A DNA stretch of 64,000 nucleotides from Thermoplasmata archaeon (GCA_021820525.1 JAKADM010000007.1:1-64000), one strand, 5' to 3'. Shown: positions 27,332-36,672, counted from the first letter of the stretch. Notes: generated by a model from the letters alone, not told the origin. Translations and numbers: made by a program.

Positions 27332-27693
27332 GGATGCTATCCACGGAGAGAGGATGAATTCTAATCTTTTCCTTAATTATGTCTTGTTGGAGAGAAAAAA
27401 CTGAAGGTTGAAAGTAAACAAATTATTTTTTGCCTTAAGGATACTGTTAAAATCTAAATTTTTCTGATACGCAAAAACTATTATTGATATGGAATTTCAA
27501 ATGGCAATCTTGTAGAGAAGTTTTTTCTTTAAATTTCCTGATACAGGTACATACTGCATGTCTATTCAACTCGGGAAAACCAATCATACCCTATTTCTTG
27601 TCATAAAAACATCATATGAGTCCTGATATATGAAAGGAAATTTCACAGTGAAATCAACGTTTCCACAATGTTATGAAACTGAGCCTTTCAGTC
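27332..27693. other. Intergenic region between convergent genes
   Basis: 362 bases between aCPSF2 and the convergent marC-like gene. No ORF of coding quality and no RNA gene recognised. It contains the perfect 15-bp interrupted palindrome ATTTCAC-A-GTGAAAT (27640-27654) and a run of Ts (ttttttcttt, about 27522) that could end transcription from the left. Confidence 0.45.
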
Positions 27694-28296
27694 TTAAACA
27701 CCGAGAGAAACCACTGCATCAATTATGAACTGAACTGCAAATCCTGCTACAAAGAGACCAAATATTCTTGTAATTGCCTTCATCGATTTGTCGCCCAGGG
27801 CCCTTGATATGGGCGTGGCAAACCAGAAGAGTATTAAAACAATAACAAAAATGGAAATGACTGAAATTACTGTAAGGCCCATGGAAAGTAAACTTCTCTT
27901 TGAAAGTATAATTACAAGGGAAATTGCTCCAGGACCAGCCAGCAATGGTGTTGCAAATGGTACAATGCCCAGATCGGGATTCTTGTACGATTTTCCCGTA
28001 GATCTGGGCCTGTCCCCTTCCCTGACCATTTCTATACCCATAATCAGTAGAATTATTCCTCCTGCAATCTGGATTGACATAAGAGAAATACCCATGAGAA
28101 AGAGCACGGTTGAGCCAATAAGGGTAAAAAAGACAAGGATTATGGTGCCATAAACAAAAGCATCCTTTGTTGCAGTCCTTTTTTCCTGCTCCGAATAGTC
28201 AGAGGTCATAGTTAAGAAGAGTGCCATCGTACCGAATGGATCAATGACAACAAATAGAGGAAAGAATATTTTTACAAAGGTAAGGAGAATGCTCAC
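27694..28296 (-). CDS. MarC-family integral membrane protein (copy 1)
   Basis: 200 residues with about six transmembrane helices, of the MarC/UPF0056 family. Seen: FPLFVVIDPFGTMALFLTMT near the N-terminus, GIVPFATPLLAGPGAISLVI in the middle (the family's conserved PLLAGPG) and a glycine-rich IFGLFVAGFAVQFIIDAV at the end. Despite the name, the function is not settled; family members are not proven antibiotic pumps. The GTG start lies beside a divergent SDR gene. A second, independent MarC gene is at 38723-39361. Confidence 0.85.
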   Translation of the reverse strand: MSILLTFVKIFFPLFVVIDPFGTMALFLTMTSDYSEQEKRTATKDAFVYGTIILVFFTLIGSTVLFLMGISLMSIQIAGGIILLIMGIEMVREGDRPRSTGKSYKNPDLGIVPFATPLLAGPGAISLVIILSKRSLLSMGLTVISVISIFVIVLILFWFATPISRALGDKSMKAITRIFGLFVAGFAVQFIIDAVVSLGV

Positions 28297-28392
28297 GTAA
28301 GGGTCATTGCGGCAGTATATAATAGTATTGTGAATTTAAATATATGAAAGGGGAGGTAAGGAAAAGAATTTATTCATCCGAGACCTATTTAG

Positions 28393-29190
28393 ATGTTAGA
28401 AATGGCACTGGAAATAAATCTAAAGGGAAAGGTGGCCGTGGTTACAGGCTCAAGTTCCGGGCTGGGAAGGTCTATCGCCCAGTTCTTATCACAGGCAGGG
28501 GCTTCCGTGGTCATAAACTACAGAAAGGAGAAAGATAAGGCTGACGAGGTTACGCAGGAAATTATTCAGGGCGGAGGAAAGGCAATCTGTGTTCAGGCGG
28601 ACGTCTCAAAAAAGGAGGATGTGAAGCATCTTTTTGAAATGGCAGATCAGGAGCTTGGCCCTGTGGACATTCTTGTAAATAATGCTGGCATAGATGGAAA
28701 AAGACAGATGTGCGGCGATGATGATCCTGATGAATGGGAACGGGTGATATCCATAAATCTTCTGGGACCATATTACTGCGCCAGAGAGGCTGTGAAAAGA
28801 ATGATTCCGAAGAAAAGCGGGGTGATAATTAACATCACATCGGATCATGAGTTTGTGCCATGGTCAGGATATTCTGCCTATTCAAGTTCCAAGGCAGGCC
28901 TTTCTATGTTCACAAAAACTCTTGCACAGGAGGTGGCAGAGAATAATATCAGGGTAATTTCTGTAGCTCCCGGTGCAATAAAGACACCCATAAACAGGGA
29001 TGTGTGGGGCAATCCCGATTCTCTTGCAGACCTTTTGAAGAAGGTAGCCATGCCGAGGCTTGGAGAAGTCAGCGATATAGGCAGCGTTGTTGCATTCCTC
29101 TGCAGCGATCTGGCATCCTATGTAACAGGTATAACCGTTCCTGTTGATGGCGGAATGCTTCTTTATCCTGATTTTAAGCACGGTGGATGA
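28393..29190 (+). CDS. SDR dehydrogenase, glucose 1-dehydrogenase-like
   Basis: 265 residues. The classical SDR pattern is complete: TGSSSGLGRSI for the cofactor, VNNAGIDGK, a catalytic Ser in ITSDHEF, YSSSK (Tyr-X3-Lys) and the C-terminal PVDGGM. The sequence around ITSDHEFVPWSGYSAY resembles bacterial glucose 1-dehydrogenases and the sugar (aldohexose) SDRs of Thermoplasmatales, which use NAD(P)+ for non-phosphorylated sugar oxidation. Substrate is inferred only. Start: ATG 28393, with 28402 as alternative. Monocistronic and divergent from marC. Confidence 0.85.
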   Translation: MLEMALEINLKGKVAVVTGSSSGLGRSIAQFLSQAGASVVINYRKEKDKADEVTQEIIQGGGKAICVQADVSKKEDVKHLFEMADQELGPVDILVNNAGIDGKRQMCGDDDPDEWERVISINLLGPYYCAREAVKRMIPKKSGVIINITSDHEFVPWSGYSAYSSSKAGLSMFTKTLAQEVAENNIRVISVAPGAIKTPINRDVWGNPDSLADLLKKVAMPRLGEVSDIGSVVAFLCSDLASYVTGITVPVDGGMLLYPDFKHGG

Positions 29191-29730
29191 AATTTTTTTT
29201 CATAAATCAATTCTCATTAACAAATAATTTGAGAAAGGTCTGTGTAAATTTACTTTAATGGGTCTGATTAAAAAGAAATACTTCAAATATTTCAATAGAT
29301 GCATCTTATGTCTGTTCATCTTTTGATTTACTGGCATATTTGAATTAATATTAAAATTTTTCCAGCCCCAGAATTAAGCGTTATTTAAAAAATAAAATTA
29401 TAACTTTTTTTAAATTCTATTAAATCAGGCAAAAAACCATAAAACTCAAGGTTATGTTCAGATTCATATCTTCTCCTATGTTAGATATATGATAGATATT
29501 ATGTTTCAATCTGTTTTAGCAGTTTTAAGAAATTGAAAATATTAAAATATGTATTATAGATAATCTCAACAGGATCAGAGATTAAGATAAGGCGAGAAGA
29601 TATTCCCAGCTAACATATTAACTGTTGATCTGGATCTAAAATCCAGTTCAATTAAAATTTAATCAGTGATGATCATTAGCTGGTATAAGAAAAAAGTGAA
29701 AGGAAATGATGATTAAGAGGACAGGTTATA
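29191..29730. other. Long AT-rich intergenic region
   Basis: 540 bases with no ORF over 60 codons that looks coding on either strand. It is very AT-rich, with runs of A and T (aataaaattataacttttttt). It contains two short RTGATGA strings (about 29667 and 29706) but no CTGA partners, so I do not call a C/D RNA. The next gene may be driven from ctggtataaga (about 29680). Nothing else seen. Confidence 0.45.
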
Positions 29731-31179
29731 ATGAATGATGCATTCAAAATATTCAAGAGTTTCTTTAACCAAAAGTTCGGGAAATCGCTTGTAATCAAGG
29801 GAAGCCCTGGCAGTGGAAAGACGACGTTTTCTCTTGAGTTGGCCTCAGAACTTTTTGAAGAACAGCCCATACATTATCTTTCCTCAAGATTTACCGATGA
29901 ACCCTTAAAGGAAAGTTTCGACTTCATTGACAAAATTTCCTATAGAATGAAACAGAGGGAGAGCGAAAGGAAGGAAAACCTGAAATATGTAAGCACTGAG
30001 TCATTGAAGAAACTTGAGAAGATTATAGAAGAAAATAACATGAAAAATGAAAACGACTTCAGCGGTGGACTGGTTTTTGATATAACTGAAGTTGTACCTG
30101 AAATTAACGAGATTTACAATTTCGTGGAAAAAAACATAGATAAGGGGCCCGTAATAATACTGGATTCCATAGAGGCCCTTGCGGAGAAATACCATCTGGA
30201 TCCAACACTTATATTTTCAGTATTCCAGAATGACCTTGTGGAGAAAAGCGGGGCAGGCTTAATCGTTGTGCTTGAGTCTATCGGGAACGAAAAGCTGGAA
30301 TACTATTCCGATGGTGTGATTTCCCTGAGCAATAAGATTGTTCAGAACTACCTGGTAAGAAAATTGCGAATCGAAAAACTTAGAGGTATGTCTGTGGGTT
30401 CTCTTCCTGTTTATTCCTATACCTTGCTGAATGGAAGGTTCACCTTTTTTGACTCGCTGAATCTGAACTATCCAAAAAAGAGAATACCCATGCCTGAAGT
30501 AAATGAGGAAATTCAGTATAAGGTACCCCTTGGAAATAAGGAAATCGGAAAACTCATGCCAAACGGAAATCCGTATATTGATTTAGGGTCAATCGTCATT
30601 TTTCACAGGAATACCATATCGGACAGAACGGAAATGGCTGTAAACCTCATAAAGAACACGCTCATAAGGACAACCATTGCCGATGGAAGGGGTGCAATGG
30701 ATGTATCCTCAGGAAGTTACGAAACCATGAGGGTTCTGATGACAACAACCGATCCGGAATACCTCACCCATTATATTACAGCCGAAAAGACAAAGAGAAC
30801 AAACCAGTTCATAATTAATCTGGAGGGGAAAAGTATGACCTCAGACTTCCCAATGGAGGTCATTGATTTCTTCATGAACTCTTCAAAAAGGCCCAATGTG
30901 TACATATTTTCCACAGACTTTCTGAACTTTACATACGGAGAAAACTTCGTGGGAGAGCTGTTGAGTCTCATAAATGAACTCAGGATTTCAGGCATTATTG
31001 TCATAATTACCGATGACAACTATTATAGAAAATTGAGCCACTACGCATATATGACCCTCCACTTTGTAGACATTGAAGGCTGTATATACCTGAATGCAGG
31101 GGGAGATGACCATTTCGCCCTGGAAACAATAACAGATGAAACAGGGTGGACCAGTTATAATCTGACAGAAAGTGTCTGA
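29731..31179 (+). CDS. KaiC/GvpD-like ATPase with degenerate second domain
   Basis: 482 residues. The first half is a RecA-like ATPase of the KaiC type: Walker A GSPGSGKTT (24-32), a Walker B-like strand in GPVIILDSIEAL (about 138-149), and a sensor-like region. The second half repeats the fold's strands (RPNVYIFSTDFLNF, ISGIIVIITDDN) but I see no Walker A, so it is probably an inactive second domain. That layout recalls archaeal KaiC-like regulators such as GvpD. No gas-vesicle genes are near. It stands alone after a 540-base gap. Function unknown; could sense ATP for regulation. Start ATG, with an aagagg SD-like string about 12 bases upstream. Confidence 0.75.
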   Translation: MNDAFKIFKSFFNQKFGKSLVIKGSPGSGKTTFSLELASELFEEQPIHYLSSRFTDEPLKESFDFIDKISYRMKQRESERKENLKYVSTESLKKLEKIIEENNMKNENDFSGGLVFDITEVVPEINEIYNFVEKNIDKGPVIILDSIEALAEKYHLDPTLIFSVFQNDLVEKSGAGLIVVLESIGNEKLEYYSDGVISLSNKIVQNYLVRKLRIEKLRGMSVGSLPVYSYTLLNGRFTFFDSLNLNYPKKRIPMPEVNEEIQYKVPLGNKEIGKLMPNGNPYIDLGSIVIFHRNTISDRTEMAVNLIKNTLIRTTIADGRGAMDVSSGSYETMRVLMTTTDPEYLTHYITAEKTKRTNQFIINLEGKSMTSDFPMEVIDFFMNSSKRPNVYIFSTDFLNFTYGENFVGELLSLINELRISGIIVIITDDNYYRKLSHYAYMTLHFVDIEGCIYLNAGGDDHFALETITDETGWTSYNLTESV

Positions 31180-31256
31180 TATTTTCATCATTGCTTTGAC
31201 CATATTTCCATTCCTTTCCGGTAAGAGTTTTTAATACCCTCAGGCAATTCCTTTTC

Positions 31257-32231
31257 ATGTATCCACAAAATAGAATGAGAAGGCTGAGGAATTCTGAGAA
31301 TTTAAGAAATCTTGTATCTGAAACGTCCATATTGAGGGAGAAACTCATAATGCCTGTTTTCATAAATGAAAATATCAAAAAACCTGAGGAGATAGGCAGT
31401 ATGCCAGGTATATATGCCTATCCTCTAGAAAGCCTGGACAGCTATTGTGAGAAATTAGGGAAGGCGGGAATAAGGAATGTACTCCTTTTTGGCATACCAT
31501 CGGAAAAGGATAGTGAAGGTTCCCAGGCATATGACGAAAACGGAATTGTGCAGAAGGCAGTACCCTATTTTAAGAAGCATGGTTTTCTTACAATAACCGA
31601 CCTGTGCATGTGCGAATACACAGACCATGGTCATTGTGGAATAATAAGAAACAACGATGTGGAAAATGATACAACCATCTCATATTATGGTAGAATAGCT
31701 GTCAGTCAGGCAAAAAGCGGTGCGGATGTGATTGCCCCCTCAGGAATGATGGATGGACAGGTATATGCCATCAGAAAGGCTCTGGATGAGAACGGCTTTG
31801 AAAATATACCTATTATGGCATATTCTGCAAAGTATGCATCTGTTCTATATGGTCCATTCAGAGATGCTGCACAATCTGCCCCTTCCTTTGGAAACAGAAA
31901 GACATATCAGATGGATCCTCCCAACAGAAGGGAGGCCATGAGGGAAATCCAGAGGGACATTGAAGAGGGTGCCGATATGATCATGGTTAAACCGGCCCTG
32001 TTTTATCTTGATGTTATAAGGGAAGCAAGGGAAAGGTTTGATCTGCCTCTGGTGGCCTATGGGGTTAGCGGGGAATATTCCATGATTATGAATGCTATTA
32101 AGAACAAACTTCTGTCGGAAAATGCCATAGAAGAATATGTAACGTCCATATTCAGGGCAGGAGCAGACATGGTAATAACATATTTTGCCCAGTATCTTGG
32201 GGAAAAGTTTGAGGCGAGGATGGGCAGATAA
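31257..32231 (+). CDS. hemB: Porphobilinogen synthase
   Basis: Delta-aminolevulinate dehydratase (324 residues) condenses two aminolevulinates to porphobilinogen, the second committed step of haem synthesis. Seen: the zinc-site cysteine cluster DLCMCEYTDHGHCGI, the two active-site lysines in IMAYSAKYASVLYGPF and MVKPALFYLD, and the conserved YQMDPPNRREAMRE and YGVSGEYSM stretches. The three-cysteine form marks the zinc-dependent class. ATG start; the short region before it has a weak TATA. The haem is needed by the cytochrome bd encoded in this window, although the genes are not linked in a unit. Confidence 0.96.
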   Translation: MYPQNRMRRLRNSENLRNLVSETSILREKLIMPVFINENIKKPEEIGSMPGIYAYPLESLDSYCEKLGKAGIRNVLLFGIPSEKDSEGSQAYDENGIVQKAVPYFKKHGFLTITDLCMCEYTDHGHCGIIRNNDVENDTTISYYGRIAVSQAKSGADVIAPSGMMDGQVYAIRKALDENGFENIPIMAYSAKYASVLYGPFRDAAQSAPSFGNRKTYQMDPPNRREAMREIQRDIEEGADMIMVKPALFYLDVIREARERFDLPLVAYGVSGEYSMIMNAIKNKLLSENAIEEYVTSIFRAGADMVITYFAQYLGEKFEARMGR

Positions 32232-32303
32232 AAATTTTTGGATCGGCTTCGCAGATTTCACATATTTTAAATATTATACAAAAATGTGACCGTGGATGAA
32301 CAA

Positions 32304-34049
32304 ATGAGGATCACGTATATACTTGAAATGAGAGATCCCAACAACAGCTTTTTCCAGGTAACGATCAATGTTGAGGGTGTTTCAGAGGATATAACTATGG
32401 TAACAATGCCTGCATGGACCCCCGGGTCCTATGCCATTCGGGACTTTTCAAGAAATGTCCGTCTGCTGAAGGCAAGAACCCCTGAGAACGAAAATATTGA
32501 GATCCAGAGGAAGGACAAATCCACATGGAAACTTCTCAACGGAAAAAATAAAAGTTTTACCATATCCTATGAAGTATATGCAGGGGAATTTTCCGTAAGG
32601 GAAAGTCATATGGATTCAACCCATGCATATTTGAACGGAACAAGCGTTTTCATGTATATTGAAGGTTATAAGGATCAATCGGCAGAACTCATAATCAAGC
32701 CTTACGGGGAATGGAAAATATCAACAGGCCTGGAAAAGATAGGGGATAACAGATACAGGGCAACAAACTATGACATACTTGGGGACAGCCCCATAGAAAT
32801 TGGAACACATCGCTCCTATTTCTTTACCGTGGATGGAAAGGAGCATGAGGTTGCAATTTATGGAAACGGAAATCAGGATGATGAAAGAATTGTTTCCGAC
32901 ACAAAGAAGATTGTGGAAACATACAGGACCATGATGGGATCATTGCCATATAAGAGATATCTTTTCATAATCCATCTTACAGAGGATCAGGGTGGCGGCC
33001 TTGAGCACCTGAATTCAAACACGATTGACGCAGACAGGTTCCTTTTCAGTGACAGGCAGAAATACATAAGGTTTCTGGAAACCATATCCCACGAATTCTT
33101 CCATCTATGGAACATAAAGAGGATCAGGCCAGTGGAACTTGGGCCATTCAACTACAAGGAGGAAAATTACACAACAATGCTTTGGGTTGGAGAAGGCCTC
33201 ACAAACTTCTACGGAAATCTGACAGTTCTCAGGGCAGGTCTCATTACAAGGGAGGAATACCTGAATCATCTTGCATCCATCATATACATTTATGAAATGT
33301 CTCCAGGCACAAGATATGAATCGGCATCCGATTCATCTTTCGATGCATGGACGAAGCTTTACAGGCCATCGCCCAACAATTTCAACAGTTATGTTTCCTA
33401 TTATCTGAAGGGCGAAATCCTTGGGCTGATGATAAGTGGCAGAATATGCGAATATACCAGAGGACAGAAAAGCCTGGATGATCTTTACAGGCAGTTGATG
33501 GAGAAATACAATAAGGACGGAAAGGGATACACAGAAAAGGATTTCATTGCATCCCTCATGGAAATATCTTCCCTTGATTTTGCACCATTTTTCTCAAAAT
33601 ATGTAAATGACACGGAACCCATAGATTTTCAAAAGGAACTCAGAAGAATAGGCCTTGAACTCCAGGCAAAGTATGGAAATCAGAATGAACCCCACGGTTA
33701 CCTTGGAATTCTAAGCTTGCCTGGAAAAAACTCCGTATATACTGTGGTAGAAAACTCTCCTGCGCAGAAGGCTGGAATAGGCCCAAATGATGAAATAGTT
33801 GCCATTGACGGATTCAAGTTCAACCCTAACTTCATGCGGAAAGTCTCAGAGGAAGCACATATTATGGTAGATAACTTTCAGGACATGAAACCCGGAAAGA
33901 AGGTGAAAATACACTTCTTCAGAATGGGGATCCTCATGAGCGTTGAAGCCATTCTTGGTGAATCACCTGCTGACAGCTACACGGTAAGGGAGATAGAGAA
34001 TCCAGATGAAAATGTTAAGGTCATAAGGGAAAAGTTCCTTATGGGATAA
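32304..34049 (+). CDS. M61-family metallopeptidase with PDZ domain
   Basis: About 581 residues, homologous to the glycyl aminopeptidase family M61. Seen: an N-terminal beta domain (MPAWTPGSYAIRDFSR), the gluzincin zinc motif HEFFHLWN (about residue 263) with a downstream glutamate in WVGEGLTNFYG, and a C-terminal PDZ domain (about 470-560: GYLGILSLPGKNSVYTVVEN, PAQKAGIGPNDEIVAIDG). There is no signal peptide, so it is probably cytosolic and trims peptides after the proteasome. The track begins at a GTG (32286); I prefer the ATG at 32304 (MRITYIL), at leaderless distance from atattata. Monocistronic. Confidence 0.9.
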   Translation: MRITYILEMRDPNNSFFQVTINVEGVSEDITMVTMPAWTPGSYAIRDFSRNVRLLKARTPENENIEIQRKDKSTWKLLNGKNKSFTISYEVYAGEFSVRESHMDSTHAYLNGTSVFMYIEGYKDQSAELIIKPYGEWKISTGLEKIGDNRYRATNYDILGDSPIEIGTHRSYFFTVDGKEHEVAIYGNGNQDDERIVSDTKKIVETYRTMMGSLPYKRYLFIIHLTEDQGGGLEHLNSNTIDADRFLFSDRQKYIRFLETISHEFFHLWNIKRIRPVELGPFNYKEENYTTMLWVGEGLTNFYGNLTVLRAGLITREEYLNHLASIIYIYEMSPGTRYESASDSSFDAWTKLYRPSPNNFNSYVSYYLKGEILGLMISGRICEYTRGQKSLDDLYRQLMEKYNKDGKGYTEKDFIASLMEISSLDFAPFFSKYVNDTEPIDFQKELRRIGLELQAKYGNQNEPHGYLGILSLPGKNSVYTVVENSPAQKAGIGPNDEIVAIDGFKFNPNFMRKVSEEAHIMVDNFQDMKPGKKVKIHFFRMGILMSVEAILGESPADSYTVREIENPDENVKVIREKFLMG

Positions 34050-34157
34050 TCTAAATTTTAATTTAAAGCGATTAAAAATATTATTTCAAGATTAATTTTC
34101 AAACCTTTACAGGAATATGAAAAAATAAAATAGACAGATATCATTATAGAGTCTGCA

Positions 34158-35102
34158 GTGGAAGAATATAAAATTGAGATATTGAGAGAGATAAAGTCAT
34201 TTCTTGTATCTCTGGATTTTCAGGTTTCAGAGGAATACACCTCAGGCGTTTTTGCATTTGATATTATAGCGAAAAATGAGAGTGAAACCTATCTAATAAA
34301 GGTAACATATAACATCGATACCATAAGGTCCGATGTTGTAATTGAAATGCAGAGATTTTCGGTATCTTTTAAAATATCTTCTCTTATTATAGGAGTCAGG
34401 AGTGGGGCTGGCCTGCTTGAAGATGGGATACTATATTTCAGGCATGGAATGCCCATAATGACTCTGGGAACATTCAAGGAGTATGTGAAGGGAAACAGGC
34501 CATACATATATTCAGGTCCCGGTGGTTATTATGTTCCAATTGATGGAAAAAAGATGCAGGAAGCAAGGGTAAGTTCAGGATGTTCCATAGGATATGTATC
34601 AGGAAAGATTGGCCTTTCAAGAAGATCCATATCACTTTACGAATCCGGAAGTTCAACAACACTGGATGTTTTTGAAAAGCTTGTGGAGATCCTGAAATCA
34701 GATATCAGCAAATCCATAGATCTTCTTGAACTTTCTAAGGAATGGAAGGTATTCCCTGAAATTGAATCTGATGAGGATATATTTATAAAAATGGCAAGGA
34801 AACTCCTCATCGATTTTGGTATAATGACAGAAACATTCAGGAGATTTCCATTCAATGCTGTTGGTAAGAATGATGAGGCAGATACAATTATTATGGGCCT
34901 TTTCGAAGATATTGAGAACAGTTCCTCCAGATTTCCAAAAATAAGGAAAATATCTGATTTCCTTGATAAGGATCCGCTGATCATTGTGGAAGAGCAAACA
35001 GACAGGGATTTCTTTGGGGGATGCGCCATAGTTTCCTTAAGCAAAATAAGGGAGGAGGGTCTGTCAAAAATACTTAATAAGAGGGAGAAAAAGGAGGAAT
35101 AG
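34158..35102 (+). CDS. Archaeal HTH regulator with endonuclease-like domain (COG1395-like)
   Basis: 314 residues. An N-terminal domain (about 1-120) with FDIIAKNESETYLIKVTYN looks like a restriction-endonuclease-like fold strand pattern, followed by an XRE helix-turn-helix (about 130-180: SSGCSIGYVSGKIGLSRRSISLYESG) and a C-terminal alpha/beta domain. This three-part order matches the archaeal putative HTH regulator family (COG1395, for example MJ0558). Whether the first domain cuts DNA is unknown; I do not see a full PD-(D/E)XK set. Start GTG. The gene is followed after five bases by an unknown gene, so they form an operon. Confidence 0.82.
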   Translation: MEEYKIEILREIKSFLVSLDFQVSEEYTSGVFAFDIIAKNESETYLIKVTYNIDTIRSDVVIEMQRFSVSFKISSLIIGVRSGAGLLEDGILYFRHGMPIMTLGTFKEYVKGNRPYIYSGPGGYYVPIDGKKMQEARVSSGCSIGYVSGKIGLSRRSISLYESGSSTTLDVFEKLVEILKSDISKSIDLLELSKEWKVFPEIESDEDIFIKMARKLLIDFGIMTETFRRFPFNAVGKNDEADTIIMGLFEDIENSSSRFPKIRKISDFLDKDPLIIVEEQTDRDFFGGCAIVSLSKIREEGLSKILNKREKKEE

Positions 35103-35107
35103 CTCCA

Positions 35108-35737
35108 ATGGAAGTTATGGAGGTAAACCAGAACTTCACCATACTTTTTGCAATTAAGGGGCTGGTCTCTGAAGGGGACAGGGTGAAGGAAAAACTGTAT
35201 GAATATATTCCTCAAAAAATACTTATCGGCATATCTCCGGAGGAGCTTGAGGGTTTGAAAAAATTTATAGAAAAACCTTTCACTGTTCCCATGGGTGATT
35301 ATGACGTCATATATGGCACGCTTCTGTCCAAGTTTGGCGAGGTCGAAATTCCGCCGCCCATATTCACTCAGGCAGTAATCTATGGGGTGAATAGAAAAGT
35401 TCCCATGGAGGGTATTGATCTGGACGAAGAGACCTTTGGAAGCTATTATGGGGAGAATTTCAGGGTCGGGGATCTGGTGAGGTACATTACAAGAAAGAGG
35501 AGGATGATGAGAAGGAACTTCAATCTCAATTCTCCTGAGGAGTTTGTAATGGAATGGAAAAACAACATGGATAAAAATCCCGGGACAAAAAGGATGGAGG
35601 ATAGCCGGGTTCAGGAAATTTGCAGGAGGATTGTGGAAAACGCCAATCATGGTGGTTCTGAAAGAACCATTGCCGTTATTGAGTATGAATTCAAAAATGA
35701 TGTTGAAGATTCACTCCACAGACGGGATGAATCTTGA
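35108..35737 (+). CDS. Uncharacterised protein cotranscribed with the COG1395-type regulator
   Basis: 209 residues, soluble and highly charged. I do not recognise it. Visible are a first strand (NFTILFAIKGL), a short alpha/beta part (QKILIGISPEELEGL), a conserved-looking FTQAVIYGVNRKVPMEGIDLD, and an arginine-rich helix RKRRMMRRNF. The order strand, GIDLD/E, basic helix, then TIAVIEYEF at the end, loosely recalls the TraB/TIKI fold, but this is weak. It starts five bases after the regulator stop (ATG, with a gaggaatag SD-like string) and its 3' end overlaps the convergent rlmE gene by 27 bases. Confidence 0.7.
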   Translation: MEVMEVNQNFTILFAIKGLVSEGDRVKEKLYEYIPQKILIGISPEELEGLKKFIEKPFTVPMGDYDVIYGTLLSKFGEVEIPPPIFTQAVIYGVNRKVPMEGIDLDEETFGSYYGENFRVGDLVRYITRKRRMMRRNFNLNSPEEFVMEWKNNMDKNPGTKRMEDSRVQEICRRIVENANHGGSERTIAVIEYEFKNDVEDSLHRRDES

Positions 35738-36301
35738 AAATATTATATAAATCTCACTGCTTTCTGATCTTGAAGAGGGCGGCTTTGTTATATATGACTT
35801 TCTGAACATTTTTTTATATTTTTCAACAAAGGGACCTGTCATATCTCCCTGAAATTGCTTGAGCACAACAGTACCACCGGGAAGGAGAAAACCATTGCAA
35901 TGTTCCATAATGGCATTGCATATGTTCACCGAGGCCCCATGGTCCCTGTCATGCTGCCCTGAAGTATGGGCCATGGCATCGGAAAGAAAAAGATCGAATC
36001 CATCCCCCATGACCTCCCTGATCCTTTCCCATGTTTCACCCCTTGTAATATCACCCTTTATGTTTATGGGAAAATCTGATCCTTTCCCAGCACTTAGATC
36101 GACACATACAAGATTGGCAGGATTCCTTTCCATAAGTACATCGGTCCATCCTCCTGGAGACGATCCTATTTCAAGAACCCTCATTCCAGGAAACAGAATG
36201 GGGAATTTCCTGTCTATATCAATTAATTTATAGGCAGCCCTGCTGCTATAGCCCTGCTTTTTGGCCTTCTTATAATAAGTGTCCTTTCTCCTTTCCATCA
36301 T
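35711..36301 (-). CDS. rlmE: 23S rRNA 2'-O-ribose methyltransferase (RrmJ/FtsJ family)
   Basis: 196 residues with the FtsJ fold. Adds a methyl group from S-adenosylmethionine to a ribose in rRNA (Um in the A loop of 23S rRNA in bacteria). Seen: GYSSRAAYKLIDID, the SAM motif VLEIGSSPGGWTDVL, LSDAMAHTSGQHDRDH (the catalytic Asp, in a form of DxAP), and VLKQFQGD with a catalytic lysine. The archaeal proteins of this family may target rRNA or tRNA, so the position is inferred. The ATG overlaps the gcvH stop by four bases (ATGA), coupling it to gcvH. Confidence 0.9.
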   Translation of the reverse strand: MMERRKDTYYKKAKKQGYSSRAAYKLIDIDRKFPILFPGMRVLEIGSSPGGWTDVLMERNPANLVCVDLSAGKGSDFPINIKGDITRGETWERIREVMGDGFDLFLSDAMAHTSGQHDRDHGASVNICNAIMEHCNGFLLPGGTVVLKQFQGDMTGPFVEKYKKMFRKSYITKPPSSRSESSEIYIIFSRFIPSVE

Positions 36302-36672
36302 TCACCAATGAATTTTTTGTATTCCTCAGGCGTCATCAATCCGGAAGGCTTATTTTTAAGTTTTATTCTGACAAGCCAGGCTCCAAAGGGGTCCTTATTT
36401 ATCTTCTCAGGTTCATCTGACAGCTCCCTGTTTACATCCTGAACGGTTCCATCCACTGGAGAAAACACATCCTCTGCAGACTTTACAGATTCAATGGTAA
36501 GCAAAGGCTTCCCTGAATGTGCTTCCTTTCCCACATCGGGAAGATCAACGTATACCACATCCGTAAGCTGTTTCTGGGCGAAATCACTCACGCCAACAGT
36601 TGCCATATCCCCTTCAATCTTGACCCATTCATGTGTTTTTGCATACAGGAGTCCATCCTTTATTATGCTCAT
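36298..36672 (-). CDS. gcvH: Glycine cleavage system H protein
   Basis: 124 residues, the lipoylated carrier of the glycine cleavage system that shuttles the aminomethyl group from P- to T-protein. Seen: THEWVKIEGDMATVGVSDFAQKQLTDVVYVDLP and the lipoylation loop IESVKSAEDVFSPVDG (Lys64). Length and beta-barrel layout are normal. It is separated from gcvPA/gcvPB by about 13 kb and instead heads a two-gene unit with rlmE. The 5' end lies 42 bases from the divergent thpR gene. Confidence 0.96.
   Translation of the reverse strand: MSIIKDGLLYAKTHEWVKIEGDMATVGVSDFAQKQLTDVVYVDLPDVGKEAHSGKPLLTIESVKSAEDVFSPVDGTVQDVNRELSDEPEKINKDPFGAWLVRIKLKNKPSGLMTPEEYKKFIGE

Noticed and set aside
28344-28538. 64-codon basic ORF resembling a ribosomal-like peptide
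   Set aside because: It is a frame-shifted shadow of the SDR gene start (28393); its run of Lys, Arg and Gly comes from the cofactor-loop coding sequence.
29660-29715. Possible C/D box RNA (two RTGATGA strings)
   Set aside because: No CTGA box lies at a fitting distance after either, so the C/D pattern is incomplete.
34637-35650. Minus-strand 337-codon ORF across the COG1395-type gene and its partner
   Set aside because: It is antisense to two genes with clear coding character. Its protein is rich in Pro, His, Phe and Ser without a domain, as expected for a shadow frame.
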